In this document: positions 7,751 to 14,963 of the stretch, one piece after another
Layout of the letters: each line of letters opens with the position of its first letter
Position numbering within the stretch: position 1 is the stretch's first letter
Origin: Deltaproteobacteria bacterium
Lineage (GTDB): Bacteria; Myxococcota_A; Polyangia; HGW-17; SLPX01
DNA length: 35,334 bases
Assembly: GCA_021162935.1 (NCBI GenBank)
Contig: JAGGXR010000091.1
Span: 1 to 35,334, forward strand
Reading direction: 5' to 3'
Notes under the pieces: generated by a model
Seen by the model: the letters and a program-made list of their open reading frames with translations, nothing else
What the model was told of the DNA's origin: nothing
The model's database searches: none
Made by a program: the position numbers and the translations under genes

Positions 7751-8218
7751 TCATGAAAACGGGTTGTCGTTGTTGAGCCACTTATGTCCCACGATCTTTG
7801 TGCCGCCCTGGGGGCGAAGTTCGATGATGATTTCCGCCAGAAGCCGGCGGGCCGCGCCGAGTCCGGAGCCAAGCCCCCTCCTGGGAACGACCGGATCCTG
7901 ATCGGAAAGATACATGCCTTCCGAGTAGCCGTCCACCACTGCGGCCTGCGGGTCGTCGATGCCCGGTCCGTCGTCTTCGACCACGAGTTCGAGACCGATT
8001 TTCGGAGTCAGGATGCGTCGGACGGTCAAGCCACCATGACCGGCGAACTTGAGGACATTCGAGACGAGTTCACTCACCGCGATGCCGATGCTCCACACGG
8101 CATTGTCGTCGAATCCCATGTTCTTGGCAAACCGCATGGCTTCATGGCTACACCAGGTCACATCGACGTCCCCAGCGATTTTCATGAACTGGTAATGCTC
8201 CATTTTTGCTGCTACCAC
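7751..8218 (-). CDS. GHKL-type serine/threonine kinase (RsbT/RsbW-like ATPase)
   Basis: This 155-residue protein has the single HATPase fold of anti-sigma/switch kinases. The N-box is ISVSELVSN-like (IAVSELVSNVLKFAG), G1 is EDDGPGIDD and G2 is RRGLGSGLGAARRL. It ends with GGTKIVGHKWL, matching the terminal strand of RsbT-like proteins. The start is GTG 8218, because GGAGG at 8228-8232 lies 9 nt upstream; ATG 8203 is much too far from it. It is the fifth gene of the operon and a second ATPase besides the RsbT homologue. It may be the output kinase, a second switch kinase, or the direct partner of the H-NOX encoded 10 nt downstream. No RsbV-like antagonist or sigma factor was seen in the window. 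Confidence 0.88.
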   Translation of the reverse strand: MVAAKMEHYQFMKIAGDVDVTWCSHEAMRFAKNMGFDDNAVWSIGIAVSELVSNVLKFAGHGGLTVRRILTPKIGLELVVEDDGPGIDDPQAAVVDGYSEGMYLSDQDPVVPRRGLGSGLGAARRLLAEIIIELRPQGGTKIVGHKWLNNDNPFS

Positions 8219-8249
8219 GAAATTTGCCTCCGATTCGACATTCCCTGGT

Positions 8250-8810
8250 TCAGCATTTGACTACGATACAAGTGGCATCGTCGTACTGCTTACCGTGTTC
8301 GCGCAAGATAGCTTCGGCCATCTTGTCCAATTCCAAGTTACGATACCGTTTTGCATCGAATCGGCTGGAAATTCCGTCGGAGAAAAAAACGAGCAGGTCT
8401 CCTTCGGACAATATGAAGTCGAATTTGAGGACTTTTCCCAGGCGTCTGCCCAGCACACCTGGCCTGGACACCGGTCGGATCGGGGCCTTGCTGAGTGCCA
8501 CCAGATCGATGTTGCCCACGCCAACGTACTGCATGGCACGGCTTTCCGTGTCGATGCGCAAGATCGCTCCAACGGCCCCCCTGGTGGTCCGAAGCTGGGC
8601 GTGCACGCCCTTGATGATGTCGGTTAAGGCATCATCACGATGCTCGGCGACAAACGTGCAAAATGCATGGCCCGCTTCTGCGGCCATGGGTCCGTGTCCC
8701 AAACCATCGGCAAGAGCAATGGTGGTTTTGGATCCGGAAGTGAGGACCACGAAGGCATCTCCGCACACGCGTTCTCCAACCTTCGGCCTTTGTGCGGACC
8801 CCACGTTCAT
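8250..8810 (-). CDS. rsbX: PP2C/SpoIIE-family serine phosphatase, RsbX-like
   Basis: RsbX dephosphorylates RsbR and RsbS to reset the stressosome. This 186-residue protein matches that small PP2C/SpoIIE type without extra domains. It has GERVCGDAFVV and ALADGLGHGPMAAEAG, containing the metal-binding Asp-Gly motif, then GAVGAILRID, YVGVGNID and GDLLVFFSDGISSRF, and ends DDATCIVVK. Length is close to the usual ~200 aa. Its ATG overlaps the stop of the rsbT homologue by 4 nt (ATGA), implying translational coupling. Confidence 0.9.
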   Translation of the reverse strand: MNVGSAQRPKVGERVCGDAFVVLTSGSKTTIALADGLGHGPMAAEAGHAFCTFVAEHRDDALTDIIKGVHAQLRTTRGAVGAILRIDTESRAMQYVGVGNIDLVALSKAPIRPVSRPGVLGRRLGKVLKFDFILSEGDLLVFFSDGISSRFDAKRYRNLELDKMAEAILREHGKQYDDATCIVVKC

Positions 8811-9463
8811 CGTCTGGCATCCAGATATTTCCGGACACGTATCTTGGTGCCTTCTCCGAGTGCACTTGAAACCTCGAATTCGTCCATCATCTTTTTCACC
8901 ACGAGTAAACCCTGTCCCAGGCCGGTTTTGGATTTGTATCGTCCGCTCAAAACTTCTTCGATGAACGGAATCCCCGGGCCGTCATCCACCGCGAACACTT
9001 CGATACCGCCTCGTTCACCCTTCATGAGGCTGAGCACAATGTTCCCCGTTTTGGCATACTGATGGATGTTTCGCGCCAATTCGGAGATGACCGTGGCCAC
9101 GCCGATTCGGACGGAAATTGGGAAACCGATTTCTTCGCACATGTCTCGTCCGGTGGCCCTGGCGACCACGATGTCGCGCTCCTCTTTGATGGTCACTACC
9201 GTGGAGTCCACGGATGAACCGGCCATCGCTTCCGTCAGGAGGACATCGAGATCCTTACAGCACTTGGCGTAATCCCTTGAGTTTCGCACGAAGAGTTTGC
9301 ACGACTGCTTGAGCACACGAACGAGACGAGAGCCGTCCCCCATGCGGATGTTGTCCGGATCCACGCCGCTGCGCAGCACCGCCGCTTCCATGATGGGATC
9401 GGTCAGGATCGGACTCATGTACTGCTTCAGGATCGTTGCTGCTTTCGCCGTGATTTCAGACAT
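8807..9463 (-). CDS. rsbT: RsbT-type switch kinase with an extra N-terminal domain
   Basis: The C-terminal ~130 residues are a clear RsbT: RDIVVARATGRDMCEEIGFP, N-box VISELARNIHQYAK, G1 VDDGPGIPFIEEV, G2 KTGLGQGLLVVKKMMDEF, and EGTKIRVRKYL at the end. RsbT phosphorylates RsbR and RsbS and is released from the stressosome to activate a downstream partner. RsbT is normally ~130 aa; this protein has 218, because about 85 residues precede the kinase (KQYMSPILTDPIMEAAVL...GDGSRLVRVLKQSCKLFV). I do not assign that extension to a named family; it looks helical and could be a docking or output domain. The gene overlaps rsbS by 8 nt and rsbX by 4 nt. Confidence 0.9.
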   Translation of the reverse strand: MSEITAKAATILKQYMSPILTDPIMEAAVLRSGVDPDNIRMGDGSRLVRVLKQSCKLFVRNSRDYAKCCKDLDVLLTEAMAGSSVDSTVVTIKEERDIVVARATGRDMCEEIGFPISVRIGVATVISELARNIHQYAKTGNIVLSLMKGERGGIEVFAVDDGPGIPFIEEVLSGRYKSKTGLGQGLLVVKKMMDEFEVSSALGEGTKIRVRKYLDARR

Positions 9464-9860
9464 TGGCCTTGTTTTGCGACGTGCCTTCGGGGCCCGGTAC
9501 GTGTTTGCTTCTCAAGTAGTCCAGTGCTGCTTCAAGATTGAGGGCCGTGGTGATACCCTCTGGACTCAGGTCCATCTCCACGAGGGTGATGGCGATCATC
9601 GGATCGAGACTGCAGAGCACGGTTTCCACGCCCATGAGGCGGGACACCAAACCGATGTCACGGATTGCCTTTGTGATATAGCTGTCCATGACGTCCATGC
9701 CGGATAGATCGATGATGAGACCGGTGGCATCGGTCCGGTCGATCTCCATGGTAATGTCTTGCTTGAGCTGACGAACGAGTTGGTCTGTAAGCGCCATCTG
9801 GATCGACACGATGAGCGTGTCATACAACTTGATGATCGGAATTTTGAAAACGTCGAGCAT
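9456..9860 (-). CDS. rsbS: Stressosome scaffold STAS protein RsbS
   Basis: This 134-residue single STAS domain begins FKIPIIKLYDTLIVSIQMAL, as RsbS proteins do. Ser60 in DLSGMDVMDSYITKAI corresponds to the serine phosphorylated by RsbT. The rest (LMGVETVLCSLDPMIAITLVEM) completes the fold. RsbS and RsbR co-assemble into the large stressosome that sequesters RsbT. The gene lies 80 nt downstream of rsbR, with GAGAGG about 14 nt and a closer AAGG just before ATG 9860. A ~15-residue tail after LDYLRSKH is not needed for the fold. Confidence 0.93.
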   Translation of the reverse strand: MLDVFKIPIIKLYDTLIVSIQMALTDQLVRQLKQDITMEIDRTDATGLIIDLSGMDVMDSYITKAIRDIGLVSRLMGVETVLCSLDPMIAITLVEMDLSPEGITTALNLEAALDYLRSKHVPGPEGTSQNKANV

Positions 9861-9940
9861 GGCCTTGGTTGCCTCTCATGCTTGGTTGGCCCTCGATGGC
9901 CCCAGTGATTCGCGACGACAGAGATGCTGCCCAGATGGTT

Positions 9941-10732
9941 TCAGACGCTGCTTTCACCCTTTCGCCTCAGACACTCGCGCAGTCCCGCATGGAGGTTGCG
10001 CAACGTGGTGATGGAAGACAGGTCCACACCAAGATCGGCCAATGTTTGGGCCACCGCCGGCCGAATTCCGGTCAGCATGCAGGTGGCCCCCAACAACTCG
10101 GCAGCCTTGATGAGTTTGAGGAAGTGATCGGCCGTTTTCGTGTCCACGACCTCCACTCCTGTGATATCCAGGATGACGAAACGGGATTGCTTGTCCACGA
10201 TTTCAGAAAGGAGCCGTTCCATGATTTCCATGGAGCGCCGCGTGTCCACGATACCGATCACGGGAAGGACCAACACGCTGTCCCACACCTGAAGAATCGG
10301 GGTGGACAGTTCCTGGATCACGATTTGCTGGTGCTGAATCATTTCGAGTTGCTGGGACAACTCGTCGAGTGTTTCATTCAAGGTCTCGCCGAGGCCCACG
10401 ATGAGTTCATTGTCCGATTGCAGCACCGTGTCGCTCACCCTTGCATGGAGCCTGCCGTGCTTGACCTCACGCAACGCCTTGATGCACTCCGACACACCCA
10501 GGTTCATGTTGATGGCCATGCGATTGTACTCGTCCACCCGCTGGTCCAACAGGGCTGATACCTCTCCGACTTGCTTGGTCAGCCCTTCCATTGTCGGGTC
10601 ATCGAATTCGATGTCGGGACGGACCGCGAGCCTTCCCTTGAGGATCGCGTCCAAAGACTGCACGAGCCGTTCGAGCTTGTCCACGTCGACCTGGATGCGT
10701 TTTGCCTTCTTGCCGCTTTTTGATGGAGCCAT
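9941..10732 (-). CDS. rsbR: RsbR-type STAS protein with HAMP-like N-terminal half and no recognisable sensor domain
   Basis: The C-terminal STAS domain (about residues 140-255) matches RsbR: ELSTPILQVWDSVLVLPVIG, LDITGVEVVDTKTADHFLKL, GIRPAVAQTLADLGVDL. Thr198 (VVDT) and Thr230 (AQT) are candidate phosphorylation sites. Canonical RsbR has a non-haem globin-like sensor at the N-terminus. Here a Lys-rich start is followed by two HAMP-like helical stretches (LDAILKGRLAVRPDI... and IKALREVKHGRLHARVSD), with no globin, PAS or membrane segment. ATG 10732 (MAPSKSGKK) was chosen; 22 more residues are open upstream but hydrophobic and atypical. It is the first gene of the operon. Confidence 0.88.
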   Translation of the reverse strand: MAPSKSGKKAKRIQVDVDKLERLVQSLDAILKGRLAVRPDIEFDDPTMEGLTKQVGEVSALLDQRVDEYNRMAINMNLGVSECIKALREVKHGRLHARVSDTVLQSDNELIVGLGETLNETLDELSQQLEMIQHQQIVIQELSTPILQVWDSVLVLPVIGIVDTRRSMEIMERLLSEIVDKQSRFVILDITGVEVVDTKTADHFLKLIKAAELLGATCMLTGIRPAVAQTLADLGVDLSSITTLRNLHAGLRECLRRKGESSV

Positions 10733-10985
10733 CGCTTTTCTCCCCGAAAGGATTTTGTCATCTTTGAGAGAAAACAGTAAACGAGAAATTCCAAACAAGA
10801 AAAAAATATATTGTGAATCTCAATTAGCAATCGAGTATCGAAAGATGCTATTCGTTCTTGTCTCGTGCGTCAACAATGGATTCACTGTGCCTTGCCCTTG
10901 CGACCGGCCGGCATACTCCCATTCGGTTTCACTGGAAATCCGTCCGTGAAGCATCGCATCCATCCTCACACATCCAGATCCCGGT

Positions 10986-11008
10986 CCCATGAACCGACGG
11001 TTCATGGG
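10986..11008. promoter_or_regulatory. Perfect 11-bp-arm palindrome, candidate operator
   Basis: The arms cccatgaaccg (10986-10996) and cggttcatggg (10998-11008) are exact reverse complements around one central base. The near-zero spacer fits a site for a homodimeric DNA-binding protein better than an RNA hairpin. It lies 254 bp upstream of the rsbR start and 168 bp upstream of rsmD. Confidence 0.5.
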
Positions 11009-11085
11009 CAATCATCTCTTCCCGTATTCGGCAGTGCCATTTTACCAGGGGAGCATTCAGGTGTCATCGAAGAAACTCTGGTGGC

Positions 11086-11125
11086 ACCGACCATCCGTTG
11101 ACAGGACCGACCATCCGTTGACAGG
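11086..11125. repeat. 20-bp perfect tandem duplication upstream of rsmD
   Basis: The unit accgaccatccgttgacagg is present twice without mismatch (11086-11105, 11106-11125). It is flanked by ggcacc (11083-11088) and the complementary ggtgcc (11127-11132). Each unit contains ttgaca, which could act as a -35 element, so duplication may double a promoter element. Confidence 0.75.
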
Positions 11126-11175
11126 GTGGTGCCCGATGGATATACAGGGCCCACCATCACGAAGGATGTGCGGTC

Positions 11176-11952
11176 GTGCTGAGAATCGTGGCAGGAAAGC
11201 TCCGGGGCCGAGTCCTCGATGCTGCCCGCGGAGCGGTAACGCGCCCCACGGCGGCGCGCGTGCGTGAGGCTCTCTTCGATGTCCTCGAACATGGATTGGA
11301 CGAAGGACTGTGTCTCGAAGGAGCAAGGGTCCTGGACCTCTTCGCCGGGACCGGCGCACTGGGCTTCGAGGCGCTGAGCCGTGGGGCAGCCCATGTCCGA
11401 TTCATCGACGGAAGCAGGCAGGCGAAACGCGCCATCGACAAGAACCTGCAGCAGCTTCGCGCCGAAGACGCTTCCGACGACCAATGCGTGGTGTCCCTGG
11501 GAACGCTACCAGGAGCCCTTCGGACCTTGGATGTTCAGGGGCCTGGATACGACCTCGTGTTCATGGATCCACCCTATGCGGCGGCGCAACTCGCCGATGC
11601 GGTTCTCACCCATCCGGCCTTTGCGCCTCTCCTGGCGCCGAATGCCGTGATCGTGATCGAGGGTCCTGCCAGGAACGACGAAAGACAGAATCGACGCGGC
11701 GGCGAAGATGGACGCCGAAACAATGATGCGTTCAGACTGATCGACACGCGCCGCTGGGCGGAAGCCCAGGTGCGGTTCTTTCGCTTCGTCGAAAAGTCGG
11801 TGGAGCCGCTCTTGCAGACTCCAAACTTGGAGACTCCCAACGAGACGGCGCAACCTCGAAACCGTCAAGACGTGGCTGAGACAACGCAACCACCAGAGCA
11901 GGAAAACAAAACTGAAACGACGCAACCTGGAGAACAGGACGAGACATCATGA
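11176..11952 (+). CDS. rsmD: 16S rRNA (guanine(966)-N(2))-methyltransferase RsmD
   Basis: RsmD methylates G966 of 16S rRNA in the assembled 30S subunit. The family start MLRIVAGKLRGR and TRPTAARVREALFDVL are present, followed by the SAM-binding LDLFAGTGALGFEALSRGA and the catalytic MDPPY. The start is GTG 11176, with GAAGGA at 11161-11166. The family is usually ~185-200 aa; this protein is 258, with about 55 extra C-terminal residues rich in Gln, Thr, Glu and Asn and containing repeated ETTQP. That tail has no recognisable domain. The stop overlaps the coaD start (ATGA), a common rsmD-coaD arrangement. Confidence 0.93.
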   Translation: MLRIVAGKLRGRVLDAARGAVTRPTAARVREALFDVLEHGLDEGLCLEGARVLDLFAGTGALGFEALSRGAAHVRFIDGSRQAKRAIDKNLQQLRAEDASDDQCVVSLGTLPGALRTLDVQGPGYDLVFMDPPYAAAQLADAVLTHPAFAPLLAPNAVIVIEGPARNDERQNRRGGEDGRRNNDAFRLIDTRRWAEAQVRFFRFVEKSVEPLLQTPNLETPNETAQPRNRQDVAETTQPPEQENKTETTQPGEQDETS

Positions 11953-12458
11953 GCTGCAAACTCGCTGTGTATCCCGGGTCCTTCGACCCCATCACGAACG
12001 GGCACGTGGACCTCATCTACCGGAGCCTGGAAATCTTCGACAAGGTGACCGTGGCGGTGGCCAAGAACCCGAGGAAGTCCACGCTCTTCACTGCTGAAGA
12101 ACGGGTGGAGATGATCCGAGAGATCGTCCAGGACGAACCAAGGGTCGATGTGACGTCCTTTTCGGTGTTGCTGGTGGAGCACATTCGGAAACTCGGGGCG
12201 AGAACCATCATTCGAGGCCTGCGCGCGCTGGCTGACTTCGAATACGAGTTCCAGTTCGCCCACATGAATCGGCGGCTGGCGCGCGAAATCGACAGCGTCT
12301 TCATGATGACGTCCGAGGAAAACTTTTACGTGAGTTCGTCCCTGGTCAAGGAGGTCGCTGCCTTTGGAGGGGATGTATCGAGCCTGGTTCCGGAAATCGT
12401 CAAGCGCACCCTGGCAGAAAAATTCTCCGACGGGCACGTGGAACCGGGACGCATGTGA
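11949..12458 (+). CDS. coaD: Phosphopantetheine adenylyltransferase
   Basis: CoaD transfers AMP from ATP to 4'-phosphopantetheine, making dephospho-CoA in coenzyme A synthesis. The protein (169 aa, usual length) has the nucleotidyltransferase start AVYPGSFDPITNGHVDLI with TxGH-type TNGH, then KSTLFTAEERVEMI, TIIRGLRALADFEYE and YVSSSLVKEVA, all characteristic of CoaD. ATG 11949 overlaps the rsmD stop by 4 nt, so the pair is probably translationally coupled. Confidence 0.97.
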   Translation: MSCKLAVYPGSFDPITNGHVDLIYRSLEIFDKVTVAVAKNPRKSTLFTAEERVEMIREIVQDEPRVDVTSFSVLLVEHIRKLGARTIIRGLRALADFEYEFQFAHMNRRLAREIDSVFMMTSEENFYVSSSLVKEVAAFGGDVSSLVPEIVKRTLAEKFSDGHVEPGRM

Positions 12459-12510
12459 CGGCAAGCAGGAAGCGCTGCGATCGCGCTGCAACCATGTGAA
12501 CGATTGGAAT

Positions 12511-12571
12511 AGGCGACGCTCTCGCCGCCAGGTCATGGAATTTGATTGAATCAGGCGACGCTCTCGCCGCC
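12511..12571. repeat. Two copies of a 19-bp element with internal dyad
   Basis: aggcgacgctctcgccgcc occurs at 12511-12529 and 12553-12571, each preceded by a similar gattg-aat stretch. Each copy can fold as ggcga/tcgcc around a cgctc loop. The pair lies between coaD and the aminotransferase start at 12594 and could affect termination or translation there. Confidence 0.65.
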
Positions 12572-12593
12572 CAGACAGGAGACAGTGGATATC

Positions 12594-13796
12594 ATGACTG
12601 CTTCATGGAAAACCTTTCAGCTTTCCGAACGTGCTGCGAATTTGCCAGCCTCGGCCACTCTGGCACTGGCCGCCAAGGCAGGCGCGCTGCGGGCCGAGGG
12701 CAAGCCGGTCGTCAACATGACCGTCGGCGAACCCGATTTCGCCACGCCCCAAAACATCGTAGACGCAGCGTTTCGCGCCGTGGCCGAGGGCGCCACGCGC
12801 TACACGCCCACTGCGGGCACACCGGCCCTGCGCCAGGCTGTCGCAGACCTCTGCTCCAAGTGCCATGGCATCAACCTCGAACCGGAAAACGTCGTGGTGA
12901 CCCCGGGAGGCAAATTCGCCCTGTTCTCCGCCTGTCAAGCCCTGCTCAATCCAGGTGACGAGGTCCTTATCCCGGCGCCCTACTGGGTCTCCTATCCCAG
13001 GGCAGTGGAGTTGGCTGGAGGCGTGGCACGGGCGATCCCCACGAGCATCGGGCAGCATTACCTGCTCACGGCAAAAGAGTTGGAGGCCAACCTCACCCAC
13101 AAGGTGAAGCTCCTGATCCTCAACAGTCCGTCCAATCCAACGGGCGCGGGCTATGGACGCAAGGGTCTGGAGAAACTGGCCGAGGTGCTCGCCGCACATC
13201 CGCAGGTGCGCGTGTTGTGGGACGATATCTACCGCCGGCTCGTCTACGACCACTTCGAATACGTCAGCCCTGCCACCGTGTCCGACCTGGCGGAGCGTTG
13301 TCTCTTCCTGGACGGCGTTTCCAAAACTTACGCCATGACCGGTTGGCGCATCGGCTGGGCCATCGGCCCCAAAGAAGTCATCGCCGCGATGACCAGAATC
13401 CAGGGCCACGCAACCTCGAACGCAGCCGCCGTATCCCAGGCCGCTGCGTTGGAGGCCCTCACCGGGCCACAGGACAGCGTTGACCACATGCTCCTGGAGT
13501 TCACGAGGCGACGTTCCCTCATCATGAAGCTCTTCGGCGGCATCCGCGGTGTCCGCTTCGTGCCGCCCGACGGCGCCTTTTACCTGTTCTGTGACGTCTC
13601 GGCCATCCTGGACGAACAGGGCGGCACCGACGAGGAACTGGCGGACCGGATCCTCCATGAGGCTCTGGTGGCCGCTGTGCCAGGGACCCCCTTCGGCGCG
13701 CCTGGGCACCTGCGCTTCAGCTTTGCCACCTCGGACGAGAACATCGAAGAAGCCGCCCGCCGCCTCAAGAAAATGCTCGGAACGGCGTCGCACTGA
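12594..13796 (+). CDS. Class I/II pyridoxal-phosphate aminotransferase (aspartate/aromatic type)
   Basis: This 400-residue protein is a fold-type I aminotransferase. It has KPVVNMTVGEPDFATPQNI near the N-terminus, TPTAGTPALRQAVAD, and the cofactor-site sequences NSPSNPTGAGY, WDDIYRRLVYD and VSKTYAMTGWRIGW, with the Schiff-base lysine in SKTYAM. It ends with PGTPFGAPGHLRFSFATSDENI, giving the carboxylate-binding Arg. Aspartate or prephenate transamination fits best, but specificity cannot be read with certainty. ATG 12594 is preceded by AGGAGA at 12577-12582; in-frame TTG 12546 would run through the repeat element and is less likely. It converges on the next gene with a single base between the stop codons. 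Confidence 0.93.
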   Translation: MTASWKTFQLSERAANLPASATLALAAKAGALRAEGKPVVNMTVGEPDFATPQNIVDAAFRAVAEGATRYTPTAGTPALRQAVADLCSKCHGINLEPENVVVTPGGKFALFSACQALLNPGDEVLIPAPYWVSYPRAVELAGGVARAIPTSIGQHYLLTAKELEANLTHKVKLLILNSPSNPTGAGYGRKGLEKLAEVLAAHPQVRVLWDDIYRRLVYDHFEYVSPATVSDLAERCLFLDGVSKTYAMTGWRIGWAIGPKEVIAAMTRIQGHATSNAAAVSQAAALEALTGPQDSVDHMLLEFTRRRSLIMKLFGGIRGVRFVPPDGAFYLFCDVSAILDEQGGTDEELADRILHEALVAAVPGTPFGAPGHLRFSFATSDENIEEAARRLKKMLGTASH

Positions 13797-13797
13797 A

Positions 13798-14961
13798 TCA
13801 CATCGAACTGACTTCGTATTCGGTCTGGGCCGCAAGGGCTGCGATCCGCAACCACACACGAGCCAGCACGAACACCTGGCCGAAAAGCGCGAGGAGGGCC
13901 CAACCCACAAGGCCGTCGCAGACGCCCAGCACCGCAGGGGCAATCCCGGCCACGAGAATGGCTCCCAACACGAAAGTCAGGTGCACCCAAAGGCCCGAGG
14001 CGCCCCGTCGTAGGGTCACGAGCCAGCCGGATTTGAAGGAGTGCCACAGGAGCCGCAGGCCACGTACGAACCAGCGGGCCATGCGATACGGCGCTTTGGA
14101 TCCACCAGAAAAACTGCCTTCGCTGTGGGCTCGAAAGCCGCCTGCCCCACCGATGGAGTTCGGATTCGAATCCCGAACGGACAAAGCCACCGCACCTGAA
14201 ATACGCGCATAGTCCAGGGCTGAATCGGCAAGCGCCATAAGCGCCAAGCCCGGCAAGACGGATAGGATCCGCACCGAAAACCCACCGAGGGAACCCATGT
14301 CGGCAGCAAGGAACCGGCCCAGCGAGAGGCCCACCCAAACCAGACCGCCGCCTGCCACCAACCCGATTCCGGTCACCAGGCCCACGAAGAACACAAACGG
14401 CCCTGTGGTCACGGCCCACCTGACGAGGTCTCCCGTAGTGATGGATTCGCCATTCACACCAACCGGCACGTCGGTCGAACGTCTCTGGAACGATCGCGCC
14501 AAAGCTGCCACCAACCCAGCCATGACCAGGGTGGACAGAACCCAGTACGCCAACAGGCTGTACAGGGCCGTGCTCACGGCGAGGCGCCCCAGTGATGCAT
14601 GGTTCATGATGAGTTCGGACAGGACCTCAAGATTCAGCCCGTGCGAAAGGGCCTGGCCGGCCGGCCTGCGGCCAAGGAGATGTCCCAGTTCGGACCAGAT
14701 GGGCAGGATCCACAAAACGGTCCACAGGAGGAGCATCCCGTAGATGGCGGCCACGATCCTCGAATTTCGCCAGGTCCAGCGCAATCCGCCGGCCAGCGCC
14801 GACCGCCCTGTGACCACCGAGGCCCTGGGTGAGGAGAAAGTGATATCGACCGGCTCCACCCGACCGTCCGATGCGATCGACGTGCTCTCGCCCGCATCCA
14901 CAGGGGGGACCGATGCAATGCCGTCGATCCCGATTGGTTCCTCGGAAAATGGTCCATCCAT
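13798..14961 (-). CDS. Polytopic membrane protein of unknown function
   Basis: This 387-residue protein has a soluble N-terminal ~55 residues followed by six or seven hydrophobic segments, among them IVAAIYGMLLLWTVLWILPI, LLAYWVLSTLVMAGLVAALA, FVFFVGLVTGIGLVAGGGL, ILSVLPGLALMALA and AILVAGIAPAVLGVC. No motif identifies a transport or enzyme family. A Ser/Gly-rich loop (RDSNPNSIGGAGGFRAHSEG) separates the last two groups. ATG 14961 lies 2 nt after the stop of the upstream M1-type peptidase gene, so the two are almost certainly co-transcribed and may act together in the envelope. Longer in-frame starts lie inside the peptidase gene and were not used. Confidence 0.8.
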   Translation of the reverse strand: MDGPFSEEPIGIDGIASVPPVDAGESTSIASDGRVEPVDITFSSPRASVVTGRSALAGGLRWTWRNSRIVAAIYGMLLLWTVLWILPIWSELGHLLGRRPAGQALSHGLNLEVLSELIMNHASLGRLAVSTALYSLLAYWVLSTLVMAGLVAALARSFQRRSTDVPVGVNGESITTGDLVRWAVTTGPFVFFVGLVTGIGLVAGGGLVWVGLSLGRFLAADMGSLGGFSVRILSVLPGLALMALADSALDYARISGAVALSVRDSNPNSIGGAGGFRAHSEGSFSGGSKAPYRMARWFVRGLRLLWHSFKSGWLVTLRRGASGLWVHLTFVLGAILVAGIAPAVLGVCDGLVGWALLALFGQVFVLARVWLRIAALAAQTEYEVSSM

Positions 14962-14963
14962 GG

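Larger units (their letters stand above)
10733..11175. other. Divergent intergenic region between the stressosome operon and rsmD
   Basis: This 443-bp gap must hold the stressosome promoter (minus strand) and the rsmD promoter (plus strand). The 10790-10830 segment is markedly A/T-rich. On the minus strand a weak TTGCTA-16 nt-TATTTT pair can be drawn in it, not convincingly. A perfect 23-bp palindrome (10986-11008) and a 20-bp tandem duplication (11086-11125) are listed separately. No gene was seen. Confidence 0.6.

Noticed and set aside
7741-7872. Longer N-terminus for the H-NOX protein
   Set aside because: The extra residues overlap the upstream ATPase gene, lack family similarity, and the strong GGAGGG sits before ATG 7740.
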